A DNA stretch of 64,000 nucleotides, taken from assembly GCA_034429475.1 (NCBI GenBank), contig DAOUGD010000250.1, forward strand, positions 33,964-97,963, read 5' to 3'. Position 1 is the first letter of the stretch. Each line of letters starts with the position of its first letter. The stretch comes from JAKQHY01 sp034429475. Its GTDB lineage: Bacteria > Chloroflexota > Anaerolineae > B4-G1 > SLSP01. The position numbers and the translations under genes were made by a program. Below are positions 1 through 8,074 of the stretch, in pieces. The notes under the pieces are model-generated. The model searched no databases. It was given only the letters and a program-made list of their open reading frames with translations, and was not told the origin of the DNA.

Positions 1-1
1 G

Positions 2-148
2 CTGCACCAACACGGCTACACCGGCCCGGTGGATTTGGAGATCATCGGGACGAAGGGGCAGGGCTACACGTTGGAGCAGTGCCTCACCATTGCGGCGGAA
101 TCGCGCGGGCACATGCAGGCGTGCTTGCAGGCCTGCGGCGCGCGGTGA
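2..148 (+). CDS. Sugar phosphate isomerase/epimerase-like protein, C-terminal fragment
   Basis: Only the last 48 codons are inside the window; the gene starts upstream of base 1. The reading frame is open from base 2 to a TGA at 146-148. The peptide contains GYTGPVDLEIIGTKGQGYT, which resembles the last strand and helix of the xylose-isomerase-like TIM barrel, where a Glu in the final strand often binds the metal. It is followed by a Cys-rich tail. The assignment rests on this short stretch alone, so family membership is tentative and substrate unknown. The gene converges on the arsR-like gene at 226-819, and a hairpin repeat lies between them. Confidence 0.5.
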   Translation: MHQHGYTGPVDLEIIGTKGQGYTLEQCLTIAAESRGHMQACLQACGAR

Positions 149-153
149 TTCAG

Positions 154-222
154 ACGTAAAACGTAAAACGTGAAACGTGAGGCTTTTACAGATGAAGCCA
201 TCACGTTTCACGTTTTATGTTT
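154..222. repeat. Interspersed hairpin repeat, family A (AAAACGTGAAACGT, 7-bp period)
   Basis: The left side holds tandem AAAACGT/GAAACGT heptads (154-180). The right side (201-222) is their inverted copy; the 20-bp arms at 161-180 and 201-220 pair with one mismatch. It lies between two convergent genes. Two more copies are at 43426-43476 and 52465-52539. Confidence 0.85.
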
Positions 223-225
223 CAT

Positions 226-819
226 TCATTCGACAGGCGCGGTGCGCCGGTAGATGCTGTTTTCACGCGCCAGCAGGCCCGCATCCACGAGGCCGCGCCG
301 CAGGGTCGCCACGTCGTCGTTGAATTCGACCAATACCTGGTTGACTTCGCGCTCGGTGTAGGTGCGTTCCGGCTCAAATTCCTGGACGATGTGTTCCAGA
401 ACGATCATGAATTTCTTGAGCTGCGCCGGAATCGCCTTAAGTCGTCCGTATTTGAAGAAGGTTTTCAGCACTTTCTGGCGGTAGGCGTCTTCCTCCACCT
501 GGGCCGCGACGCCCGGCTGCGGCATAAAGACCACGTCGCGCAGGGGCTTATCCAACAGCGCGCCGGACAGGGAGTAGACCTGGTAGTACTGAGTTTTCTC
601 CGCTGTCAGCAGCCCAACCTCGGCCAGCTTGCCCAGGTGATGCGACACCGTCGCCGCGTTCAGATTGAGGATCGCGGCCAATTCTTCACCGTGCCGGGGC
701 TTCATTTTCACCAAATTCAAGATCAGCAGGCGCACCGGGTGTCCGAGCGCCTTGAAGAGTTCCGCCCGCGCTTCGAGATTCTGTTCAGGCGTCAGGGGTT
801 GCGCTATAGCTTCATTCAT
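226..819 (-). CDS. ArsR-family transcriptional regulator with C-terminal DUF2087 domain
   Basis: A 197-residue DNA-binding regulator. The N-terminal half is an ArsR winged helix: FKALGHPVRLLILNLV, then the recognition segment AATVSHHLGKLAEVGLL. The C-terminal 70 residues match DUF2087, with its hallmarks YTEREVNQVL, DVATLRRGLVDAGLL and YRRT. ArsR-DUF2087 fusions are a known architecture without an assigned ligand. The ATG at 819 was chosen because AAGGAG lies just upstream and because it overlaps the stop of the preceding 91-residue gene (ATGAATGA), which indicates translational coupling. No metal-binding cysteine motif of the ELCVCDL type is present, so a metal effector is not supported. It is probably autoregulated through the promoter and palindrome at 1125-1173. 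Confidence 0.88.
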   Translation of the reverse strand: MNEAIAQPLTPEQNLEARAELFKALGHPVRLLILNLVKMKPRHGEELAAILNLNAATVSHHLGKLAEVGLLTAEKTQYYQVYSLSGALLDKPLRDVVFMPQPGVAAQVEEDAYRQKVLKTFFKYGRLKAIPAQLKKFMIVLEHIVQEFEPERTYTEREVNQVLVEFNDDVATLRRGLVDAGLLARENSIYRRTAPVE

Positions 820-1087
820 TCCACACACTCCTTCCCGTAATGCGTTGATAGTGGGTTGCAAAAATGTGACGGGCGTGTTTGATGGTTTCCATCTTGATCT
901 GCACTTTGATTTTTGCCTCAGTATCGTGCAGCGCCGTCGCCACCTCAATTTCCTGGCGCGCGTAGGCGATGATGTCCTCAGTGACCCGCCCAAAGGCCCA
1001 TGCCAGCTTGTCAATGTCGGGTTGATCGGAGGCCAGCACGTCGTCAAACGCATCCAGGAAATACTGTGATTGCAGGGTGTCATCCAT
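812..1087 (-). CDS. Small conserved-looking protein, first gene of the ArsR operon
   Basis: A 91-residue acidic, probably helical soluble protein that I do not recognise. It has no signal peptide or membrane segment. AAGGAGA precedes the ATG at 1087 with good spacing. Its stop overlaps the start of the ArsR-DUF2087 gene by 8 bp, so the two are co-translated, and it is the first gene after a strong sigma70-type promoter. Position and size suggest a partner of the regulator, such as an effector or target, but nothing in the sequence shows which. Confidence 0.75.
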   Translation of the reverse strand: MDDTLQSQYFLDAFDDVLASDQPDIDKLAWAFGRVTEDIIAYARQEIEVATALHDTEAKIKVQIKMETIKHARHIFATHYQRITGRSVWNE

Positions 1088-1124
1088 TGTTTTGTCTCCT
1101 TCTGAATTGGATTTCGGTATTTAA

Positions 1125-1140
1125 TTAGATATACATCTAA
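1125..1140. promoter_or_regulatory. Palindromic operator candidate of the ArsR operon
   Basis: TTAGAT-ATAC-ATCTAA has perfect 6-bp arms. It sits just downstream of the -10 box of the leftward promoter, across the expected transcription start. That is where an ArsR repressor would block initiation. Binding by the product of 226-819 is inferred. Confidence 0.65.
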
Positions 1141-1144
1141 CTGG

Positions 1145-1173
1145 ATAGTATCATATAATTTGATATTTGTCAA
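1145..1173 (-). promoter_or_regulatory. Sigma70-type promoter of the ArsR operon
   Basis: On the minus strand a perfect TTGACA (1173-1168) is separated by exactly 17 bp from TACTAT (1150-1145). It lies 58 bp upstream of the ATG at 1087, in an AT-rich island within otherwise GC-rich DNA. Confidence 0.82.
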
Positions 1174-1329
1174 TGAGGTTATTGAAACCTACGCGGGCTT
1201 GTATTCATGACCGCTTGAAGTACTATAAATGCGGAGTCTAAACCTACAGCGTCTCATCCTCATGGTAAGCGGCAAGTGGAATTGTGTAACAGTTACAGAC
1301 AGAGTTCAAGCTAAGGAGGTACTCGCAAG

Positions 1330-2043
1330 ATGAACATGCACAGTCACATTGACATTACGTTTGATTTCCGTACGGACACGCCACAAGGGAAAGACCCGGA
1401 CTCCTACAGTCCAACCCTACGTTCATATCACAAACGTCTCTGGAGCAAGCCATTGCCGGGCGGCGTCGTTTTCGAGTTGGTTGACAACCCACCGGCCTAT
1501 CTGTATCACGAGTCGGAGATGGGCGAATTCTTCTTGTCGAGTGATGCGGTAGTGCCTTCGTTCAGGAGAGAGTCCAAGATTGCACACATCATCGCTCAAA
1601 TTCCGGTCGAGGAGTTGGACGCTTTTAACGCCATCGGCTACACGATCGGCGGCATGATGATATTCCCGGGAAACCAAATCGGGGGCAAAAGGACGATCAA
1701 CCAGGCGCGCGGATGTCATCCCCGCATTAAAGATCGCTTTGACTTCACCATGGAGTGCATCCGGCGGCATTATCTTGGGACAAAAAGCCCCTTGAGTGAT
1801 GTGCTCGCGCGTTACGCCAATTTCTTCCGGTTATTCGAAGATTTCCGGGGCTACGTGGAGTTCTTTCTATTACAGGATCTCGTCGCCGAGGATTACTCCG
1901 CCGTGAAGTTCTTTACGCCTTTTGATGAGTTCAAGACATCCCCACCGCTGCCTTCATCCAAGGAAACCTATATGCTTTATAAGCAGCGGGCGGTGGAGTT
2001 TATCGAAGCGCGCAACCGCAGAATCCTTCAATCTTTGGATTAA
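1330..2043 (+). CDS. DUF6994 family protein
   Basis: A 237-residue soluble protein of unknown function. The pattern SPTLRSYHKRLWSKPLPGG near the N-terminus, followed by GEFFLSSDAVVPSF, GGMMIFPGN and a C-terminal VEFIEARNRRIL, matches my memory of the DUF6994 family along its whole length. No enzymatic motif is evident. The start is fixed by a strong TAAGGAGGT at 1312-1320, 9 bp before the ATG. It is transcribed away from the ArsR unit, from the 156-bp gap at 1174-1329. The following secreted protein starts 42 bp downstream with its own ribosome-binding site. Confidence 0.7.
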   Translation: MNMHSHIDITFDFRTDTPQGKDPDSYSPTLRSYHKRLWSKPLPGGVVFELVDNPPAYLYHESEMGEFFLSSDAVVPSFRRESKIAHIIAQIPVEELDAFNAIGYTIGGMMIFPGNQIGGKRTINQARGCHPRIKDRFDFTMECIRRHYLGTKSPLSDVLARYANFFRLFEDFRGYVEFFLLQDLVAEDYSAVKFFTPFDEFKTSPPLPSSKETYMLYKQRAVEFIEARNRRILQSLD

Positions 2044-2085
2044 CGATGGTTTGAAAATGGGGTTGTTTAGCGAGAGGAGTAACCG

Positions 2086-4056
2086 ATGAAAAGGCTTCTG
2101 ATGGGCTTAGTGCTATTGGCGTTGAGTTGGCCGGCGGTCGTATCCGCCGACCCGGCGCCGCCCACTGTGGAGGGCGCGCAGGCCATCCTGGCCCCGCAGC
2201 TCAAGTGGGAGCGCGGCGGCTGCACCTCCTGGTGCGAGACCGGCTGGTATTCGTCGCCGGCGGTGGCGGATTTGGACGGCGACGGGACGCAGGAGGTCAT
2301 CGCCGGCGCGTACACGATCTTCATCCTCAACGGCGAGGATGGGACGGAGCAGCGCCGCGTGGACACGCCCGGCAGCCGCGTCTGGCCGGGCGTCGCCGTC
2401 GCCGACCTGGACAACGACGGCGACCTGGAAATCGTCACGGGGCAGGGCGACGGCTACCTCAACGTGCTCAATCACGCGGGCGACGTCGTCTGGACGCGCC
2501 AGCCCGCCGGCAATGAATTGCGCGGGATGGGCGTGACCGACCTCGACGGCGACGGCACGCTGGAGATCGTCGTCACCTCCGCGCGCGGCAACCGGATCAA
2601 CACGTGGGTCTACGAGCATGACGGGACGCTGCGCGGCGGCTGGCCGCAGCCCGCCAGCGAGGACAGCGGCTACTCGTGGGGCGTGTACAACGCCAACGCG
2701 GCGCTGGGCGACCTCGACGGCGATGGAACCGGCGAGATCGTCGTCCCCTCGGACGTGCATTACATCTGCGCTTACGAGCCGAACGGGACGCCCATCCCCG
2801 CGAACGCGATGTACGGCGGCAAAGTCTGGGGCAAAGTGGGGATTTGGGAAAGTCTCGACATCGAGCTGCGCGGTTGGGGACGGTGCAATGGCGATCGCGC
2901 GGAAAGCTACCGCACGAACTTCGCCGACGGCCCGGCGGTGATCGCCGATGTGAACGGCGACCGGGTGATGGAGGTGGTGGTCACGGGCAACGTCTACGAC
3001 TGCCATACCAACTATCCGCCCAGCCGTTACGTCGGCGTCTACATCTTCAACGCCGACCGCAGCCGCTTCAACGCCAGCGGTTACAATTGGGAGACGCTCC
3101 CGGTGGATACCGGCGCGCCGCTCGTCGAGAATTACAACGTCATCGAGAGCGCGCAATCGGACCCGGCGGTGGCCGATCTGGATGGCGACGGCCAGATGGA
3201 GATTTTGTTTTCCAGCTACGACGGGCGCGTCCACGCCCTCTGGCTCGACAAGACCGAGCATCACGCCTGGCCTTATGCGGTGCATACCGGCGGCGCGTAC
3301 CGTTTCGCCTCCCCGCCCACCGTGGCCGACCTGGACGCCGACGGGCACGCAGAGGTCATCTTCGCGTCGTGGGTGCAGAAGGGGAGCAATCAGACCGGGA
3401 AGCTGCACATCCTGAGCTATCAGGGGACTGTCATCCACGAGATTGACCTGCCCGTAGCGGTCGGCGGCAACACCTGGAACGGCGGACTGGCCGCGCCCAC
3501 CCTCGCTAACATTGACGCGGACGCGGACCTGGAAGTGGTGTTGAACACCGCCCATTCCGGCTTTGTGGCCTACGATCTGCCCGGCACGGCCACCGCGCGC
3601 GTGTTGTGGGGCACCGCGCGCGGCAGCTATTGGCGCGACGGTTGGCTGAAACCACGCGGATCGCTCGACGGCTCCTGGAAGCGGGTGCAGCACACGCCGC
3701 TCGATCCCGGCGCGCGGTTGACGTACACCTTGCACTTGGACAATCCCGGCCCTCTCCTGCCCAATGTCCGCCTGACGGACACACTGCCCGGCGGGTTGCA
3801 TTATTTGGGCAATCTGTGGGCTTCCTCCGGCAGTTACGGGGAGGCCGGCGGCGTCATCACCTGGACGGGGGCGGTGGGCAACGGCCTCCCGGTCACACTC
3901 ACGTATAACATCGCCATCACTATGAGCATCGTGCAGCCGCTGGTCATCATCAACACCGCGCAGATTAACGACGGCCAGGGCGTTCTCCTGGAACGCACGG
4001 CGGTCGCCATCCTCAACGGCCGCTCGGTCTATCTGCCGCTGGTGTTGCGCAATTGA
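2086..4056 (+). CDS. Secreted FG-GAP/VCBS-repeat protein with DUF11 domain and YLPLVLR tail
   Basis: A 656-residue exported protein. Residues 1-22 are a signal peptide (MKRLLMGLVLLALSW, cleavage near VVSA-DP). The body carries about seven FG-GAP/VCBS-type blades with the calcium-binding signature VADLDGDGTQEV and variants (VADLDNDGDLEIV, LGDLDGDGTGEIV), predicting a beta-propeller. A DUF11 domain follows (LDPGARLTYTLHLDNPGP to VRLTDTLPGG). The protein ends SVYLPLVLRN, a tail shared with three other exported proteins in this window. The likely role is adhesion or cell-surface display; no catalytic site is seen. GAGGAG precedes the ATG. A long reverse-strand open frame opposite it is a high-GC shadow. 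Confidence 0.85.
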   Translation: MKRLLMGLVLLALSWPAVVSADPAPPTVEGAQAILAPQLKWERGGCTSWCETGWYSSPAVADLDGDGTQEVIAGAYTIFILNGEDGTEQRRVDTPGSRVWPGVAVADLDNDGDLEIVTGQGDGYLNVLNHAGDVVWTRQPAGNELRGMGVTDLDGDGTLEIVVTSARGNRINTWVYEHDGTLRGGWPQPASEDSGYSWGVYNANAALGDLDGDGTGEIVVPSDVHYICAYEPNGTPIPANAMYGGKVWGKVGIWESLDIELRGWGRCNGDRAESYRTNFADGPAVIADVNGDRVMEVVVTGNVYDCHTNYPPSRYVGVYIFNADRSRFNASGYNWETLPVDTGAPLVENYNVIESAQSDPAVADLDGDGQMEILFSSYDGRVHALWLDKTEHHAWPYAVHTGGAYRFASPPTVADLDADGHAEVIFASWVQKGSNQTGKLHILSYQGTVIHEIDLPVAVGGNTWNGGLAAPTLANIDADADLEVVLNTAHSGFVAYDLPGTATARVLWGTARGSYWRDGWLKPRGSLDGSWKRVQHTPLDPGARLTYTLHLDNPGPLLPNVRLTDTLPGGLHYLGNLWASSGSYGEAGGVITWTGAVGNGLPVTLTYNIAITMSIVQPLVIINTAQINDGQGVLLERTAVAILNGRSVYLPLVLRN

Positions 4057-4060
4057 GCGA

Positions 4061-4120
4061 AGATTTCACGCAAAGGCGCGAAGGCGCAGAGTTTTCTTGA
4101 CTATCCGACTATCTGACTAT
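4061..4120. repeat. Family D (ACGCAAAGGCGC) repeat plus 8-bp GACTATCC repeat
   Basis: Bases 4061-4096 carry TTTCACGCAAAGGCGCGAAGG, the same family as 53936-54005. It is followed by three 8-bp units GACTATCC/GACTATCT/GACTATTT (4099-4120). Together they fill the gap before the GH95 gene. Confidence 0.7.
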
Positions 4121-4133
4121 TTTCGGAGGAGAG

Positions 4134-6608
4134 ATGAGCAATCCATTGACACTTTGGTATACCCATCCCGCCGTCCATTGGACGGAAGCCTTGCCCATCG
4201 GCAACGGGCGGCTGGGCGCGATGGTGTTCGGCGGCGCGCCCGTCGAGCGGCTGCAATTGAACGAGGACACGCTCTGGTCGGGCCATCCGAAGGATTGCGA
4301 TAACCCGGACGCGCTGCCGTATCTGCCGCAGGTGCGGGAGGCGGTCTTTGCCGGGGATTACGTCCGCGCCGACGAACTGATAAAACACATGCAGGGGCCG
4401 TTCAACCAGAGCTATCTGCCGCTTGGGGACTTGATCCTGGATTTCTCAACGGATTTAACGGATGGAACGGATTCTGATCCGTTAAATCCGTTGAATCCGT
4501 TGAGCTATCGCCGCTCTCTGGATTTGGACACGGCGTTGGCGGAGACGACGTACACGGTGGATGGCGTCACCTTCACGCGGCAGGTTTTCGCTTCCGCGCC
4601 GGACGACGCCATCGTGATACGGCTGGCGTGCGACAAACCGGGCGCGTTGGCCTTCACCGTCGCCTTGAACAGCCCGCTGCATTTCCACACGACGCCTTTG
4701 CCCTCCGGGGCAGCCGCCCAACCGGGTCTGCTGATGACCGGCAAAGCGCCGCAGCACGTAGACCCCAGCTACTTGCCGTCTGACAATCCGGTGATCTATG
4801 GGTCAACGGATTCAACGGATGGAACGGAACAGAATCCGTTAAAATCCGTTCAATCCGTTGAGGGAATGACGTTTGCCGCTTTGCTGTCGGCACGTGTGAC
4901 GGGCGGCGTGGTGACATCGGAGGGCGACCGGCTGCGTGTCGCCGGTGCGGATGAGGCGGTACTGCTGTTGTGCATGGCGACGAGCTTCAATGGCTTTGAC
5001 CACTCCCCCGCTTTTGAAGGCAAAGACCCGGTGACGTGCGTCGCCCACACGATGGCGGCGATTCTCGACAAGCCTTACGCCATGCTGCTACAAGCGCACC
5101 TCGATGATTACCAGCCGCTTTTCCGCCGCGTGGAATTGGACCTGGGTTCGCTCGGCAACGAGGGCTTGCCCACCGACGAGCGCATCCGGCAGTACCACGC
5201 CGCTCCCGACCCGGCGCTGGCGAGCCTGCTCTTCCAGTACGGGCGCTACCTGCTCATCGCCAGCTCCCGGCCGGGGACGCAGCCCGCCAATTTGCAGGGG
5301 ATTTGGAACGACATGGTGCGCCCGCCGTGGAGCAGCAATTGGACAGTCAACATCAACACGCAGATGAACTACTGGCCCGCCGAGGTCGCGAATCTGGTGG
5401 ATTGTCACCTGCCGCTGTTCGACCTCATCCGCGCCCTGAGCGTCAACGGCGCGAAGACGGCGCGGATCAACTACGGCTGCCGGGGCTGGTGCAGCCATCA
5501 CAACGCCGACGTGTGGGCGCAGTCCGCGCCGGTGGGGAACTACGGCGGCGGGCAGCCGATGTGGGCCAACTTCCCCTTGAGTGGCGCGTGGTTGTGTACG
5601 CACCTGTGGGAGCATTACGCCTTCGGCGGCGACGCGGCCTTCCTGCGCGACGTGGCCTATCCGCTGATGCAAGGCGCGGCGGAGTTCTGCCTGGACTGGC
5701 TGATTGAGGACGGCGCAGGCCATCTGGTCACGTGCCCGGCGATCTCCTGCGAGAACGAATTCGTCACCGAAGACGGCGTGACGGCGCAGACGAGTATGGC
5801 GACGACGCAGGATATGGCGATCATCGGGCAGCACCTCGCCAACTGCCTCGCCGCCGCCGGGGTGTTGGGGATTGAGGACGAGTTCACCGCGCGCGCACGC
5901 GCCGCGCTGCCGCGCCTCTACCCTTTCCAGGTGGGGCGCAAGGGCGACTTGCAGGAGTGGGCCAGGGATTGGGACAGCGCCGACCCGCACCACCGGCACA
6001 TCTCGCACCTGATGGGGCTGCACCCCTTCGCGCTGATCACCGAGGGGACGCCCGCGCTGTTTGAGGCGTGCAAACGCTCGCTCGACCTGCGCGGCGACGA
6101 GAGCACGGGCTGGTCTATGGCGTGGAAGGTCAACTGCTGGGCGCGGCTCAAGGACGGCGACCGCGCGTTCAAAGTGCTGTCGCAGCTCTTCACGCCGGTG
6201 GACGCCAGCGAGGGGAACTGGCAGCGGGGCGGCGTCTATCCCAACCTGTTCGACGCGCACCCGCCCTTCCAGATTGACGGCAACTTCGGCGCGACGGCCG
6301 GCATCGCGGAGATGTTGGTGCAGAGTCACACGGGCGTCATCGAGCTACTGCCCGCGCTGCCCTCGGCCTGGCCGAACGGGAGTGTGAAGGGGTTGCGCGC
6401 GCGGGGCGGGTTTGAGGTGGACCTGGCGTGGCGGGATGGGAAGGCGACGGAGGCGACGATACGCTCGTTGTTGGGGAAGGAGTGCCGGGTAGCGGGGGGT
6501 AAGCTCAGCATCATCTGTGATGGGAAACAGGTTTTGATACAGCAGGATGGAAATGGCGGCGCATTTTCCACCGAGGCAGGGAAAGTCTATCACGTAGCAG
6601 TGGGATAA
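4134..6608 (+). CDS. GH95 glycoside hydrolase (alpha-L-fucosidase family) with two repeat insertions
   Basis: An 824-residue enzyme of family GH95, which hydrolyses terminal alpha-1,2-linked L-fucose (some members L-galactose). It opens with the family signature WTEALPIGNGRLGAMVFGG and LNEDTLWSG. By comparison with the Bifidobacterium enzyme, the catalytic residues are N406 and N408 (NINTQMNYWPAE), E540 (CPAISCENEF) and D715 (PFQIDGNFGA); all are present. No signal peptide is seen, so it probably acts on imported oligosaccharides. GGAGGAG lies 7 bp before the ATG. Residues 104-124 and 224-243 are encoded by two in-frame copies of a hairpin repeat (see 4445-4504 and 4803-4862). Both lie in the N-terminal beta-sandwich region, away from the active site, so activity is probably retained. 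Confidence 0.92.
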   Translation: MSNPLTLWYTHPAVHWTEALPIGNGRLGAMVFGGAPVERLQLNEDTLWSGHPKDCDNPDALPYLPQVREAVFAGDYVRADELIKHMQGPFNQSYLPLGDLILDFSTDLTDGTDSDPLNPLNPLSYRRSLDLDTALAETTYTVDGVTFTRQVFASAPDDAIVIRLACDKPGALAFTVALNSPLHFHTTPLPSGAAAQPGLLMTGKAPQHVDPSYLPSDNPVIYGSTDSTDGTEQNPLKSVQSVEGMTFAALLSARVTGGVVTSEGDRLRVAGADEAVLLLCMATSFNGFDHSPAFEGKDPVTCVAHTMAAILDKPYAMLLQAHLDDYQPLFRRVELDLGSLGNEGLPTDERIRQYHAAPDPALASLLFQYGRYLLIASSRPGTQPANLQGIWNDMVRPPWSSNWTVNINTQMNYWPAEVANLVDCHLPLFDLIRALSVNGAKTARINYGCRGWCSHHNADVWAQSAPVGNYGGGQPMWANFPLSGAWLCTHLWEHYAFGGDAAFLRDVAYPLMQGAAEFCLDWLIEDGAGHLVTCPAISCENEFVTEDGVTAQTSMATTQDMAIIGQHLANCLAAAGVLGIEDEFTARARAALPRLYPFQVGRKGDLQEWARDWDSADPHHRHISHLMGLHPFALITEGTPALFEACKRSLDLRGDESTGWSMAWKVNCWARLKDGDRAFKVLSQLFTPVDASEGNWQRGGVYPNLFDAHPPFQIDGNFGATAGIAEMLVQSHTGVIELLPALPSAWPNGSVKGLRARGGFEVDLAWRDGKATEATIRSLLGKECRVAGGKLSIICDGKQVLIQQDGNGGAFSTEAGKVYHVAVG
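4445..4504. repeat. Family C repeat (AACGGATTG, 9-bp period) inserted in frame in GH95
   Basis: This is a 60-bp hairpin: CTCAACGG at the left end pairs with CCGTTGAG at the right end, with three AACGGA units on the left and three TCCGTT units on the right. It adds about 20 residues (TDLTDGTDSDPLNPLNPLS) between GDLILDF and YRRSLDLDT, which are normally near neighbours in GH95 proteins. Confidence 0.88.
4803..4862. repeat. Second family C repeat in frame in GH95
   Basis: This 60-bp element has the same layout as 4445-4504, encoding STDSTDGTEQNPLKSVQSVE between NPVIYG and GMTFAALL. The left half is read in the same frame as in the first copy; the right half is shifted by one extra base. The intergenic copy at 46308-46368 is its close relative. 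Confidence 0.88.
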
Positions 6609-6663
6609 AGTATAATGAGAGCAGGCTTGAAAGTACAGAGCAATCTCTCACAGGAGGTCAGAT

Positions 6664-7017
6664 ATGAGTGAGTATGTGGTCACACTTTCACCCCAAACGC
6701 ATCAGACGTTAGCGCAACTGGCGCAAATGACGCAGCAGACCATCGAACGCCTCATCAACGAGTTGGCGGCGCAGCCGATGCTCTCTATCGAATTGCGCGC
6801 TGGCGTGCAGGGCGGCGAGCCTTGTATCCGTGGGACGCGCATCCCTGTGTGGGTATTGGCGGCCATGCACAAACAGGGCGATACCGCCGAGGATTTGTTG
6901 GAAGCTTACCCGAATCTGAACGCCGTACAAGTCTATGCCGCGTTGAGTTATTACTATGCCCATCGCGCCGAGATAGACGCGGTGATTGCGGTACAAAATG
7001 ACCAGATGGAGAAATAA
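6664..7017 (+). CDS. DUF433 domain protein (VapB45-like antitoxin), apparently orphan
   Basis: A 117-residue protein. The N-terminal 45 residues look like a short helical segment (TIERLINELAAQP). Residues 48-105 are a DUF433 domain with the usual GEPCIRGTRIPVWVLAAM and a final YYYAHRAEID. DUF433 proteins are normally the antitoxin partner of a DUF5615 PIN-like toxin encoded immediately downstream. Here no such toxin follows; instead an AT-rich propeller gene starts 3 bp after the stop. CAGGAGGTC precedes the ATG, and a TATAAT box lies at 6611-6616. It is either an orphan antitoxin or one that lost its partner by replacement. Confidence 0.8.
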   Translation: MSEYVVTLSPQTHQTLAQLAQMTQQTIERLINELAAQPMLSIELRAGVQGGEPCIRGTRIPVWVLAAMHKQGDTAEDLLEAYPNLNAVQVYAALSYYYAHRAEIDAVIAVQNDQMEK

Positions 7018-7019
7018 AA

Positions 7020-7970
7020 ATGAATCCCAAGATTTTTAGCCAGCATTCAGGTTGTGAACCCAATTGGTCTCCAGTGCGGGATAAGATTGTTTTTAGTGAT
7101 CATAAGGACTATTCTATTTATGTGTTAGATATAGATAGTAATGATACCAAAAAGGTTGCGCAAGGAATGAATCCGCAGTGGTCTCCAAATGGTTCATTTA
7201 TTTATTATCAATGGGGGACACAAGTTGGCAGGGTGAAACTTGATGATAATACAAATGAAATCTTATATGATGGTGACGACAATATTCACTGGGTATCGTT
7301 GTCAAGGAAAGGAGAAAAAATCGCATTTACCGACGGTTTAAACCCAGGGAAATTATACGTCATTGATATAAATAGTTCAAATTTGATGTGTTTAATGGGT
7401 GCTGAAAGCCAATGTGATTTTCTGGGAGGGATAACTTGGTCGCCTGATGGTGAGTGGTTAGCTTGTCAGGTTAGTCAAGCACACTCAACAAGTAATATAG
7501 TTCTTCTTAATGTAAGAACCTTAGAGAAAAAAATAATCTTCGAGAGAGGCTATCAGCCAGCTTGGAGTCCTGTTGGCAATATGATAGTTTTTCGTGCTCG
7601 CTCAGGTAATTTAGGATCGGATGATATTTATCTATATGATTTTATAACTCATAAATTCACTATTACTGGACTCAAACAGTCGTTGATACGTATTGAGCAT
7701 GTCCGGGATACTTTCAAATGGTCACCTGATGGAAAATATACTGTTTTTGAAAGAATAGAAGCTGGCGGTCGGCTAAACTACTGGATGAAAGGATTGTCAC
7801 ATACAATCTGCTTGTTAAGATTGACAGATCGAAAAATAATACCTTTATTTAAAGGCCGTCAAGACGCGCTTTCATCGCCAACTTGGTCGCCAGATAGTAG
7901 GAAAGTCGCTATGTGCCTGCACCTTAGTGATATTGGTTTTCCTCTTTGCATAATTGATTTACCAGAGTAA
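7020..7970 (+). CDS. TolB-like/PD40 beta-propeller protein, AT-rich, probably acquired
   Basis: A 316-residue soluble protein without signal peptide. It contains five or six TolB/PD40-type blades, each with a WSP(D/N)G motif, such as PQWSPNGSFIYY, ITWSPDGEWLAC, FKWSPDGKYTVF and PTWSPDSRKVAM. No enzymatic residues are evident and the partner is unknown. Its base composition is clearly AT-rich, with many ATA and AAT codons and poly-A runs, in sharp contrast to neighbours on both sides. This suggests recent transfer. It starts 3 bp after the DUF433 gene, using a weak GGAG inside that gene, so the two may be co-transcribed. Confidence 0.7.
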   Translation: MNPKIFSQHSGCEPNWSPVRDKIVFSDHKDYSIYVLDIDSNDTKKVAQGMNPQWSPNGSFIYYQWGTQVGRVKLDDNTNEILYDGDDNIHWVSLSRKGEKIAFTDGLNPGKLYVIDINSSNLMCLMGAESQCDFLGGITWSPDGEWLACQVSQAHSTSNIVLLNVRTLEKKIIFERGYQPAWSPVGNMIVFRARSGNLGSDDIYLYDFITHKFTITGLKQSLIRIEHVRDTFKWSPDGKYTVFERIEAGGRLNYWMKGLSHTICLLRLTDRKIIPLFKGRQDALSSPTWSPDSRKVAMCLHLSDIGFPLCIIDLPE

Positions 7971-8074
7971 GAACGAACCACCGCATTATCGGCGACAAAG
8001 CGGCTTCGCAGTCACCCGAACACAGCTCGCAATTAAAAAGCTGGAACTCTTTCTAACACAATAGAGCCTACCCA

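Noticed and set aside
2113..3801. Long reverse-strand open frame (562 codons) opposite the FG-GAP gene
   Set aside because: It is a mirror of a high-GC coding strand with repeated Asp/Gly codons, has no ribosome-binding site and reads as Arg/Ala/Val-rich nonsense.
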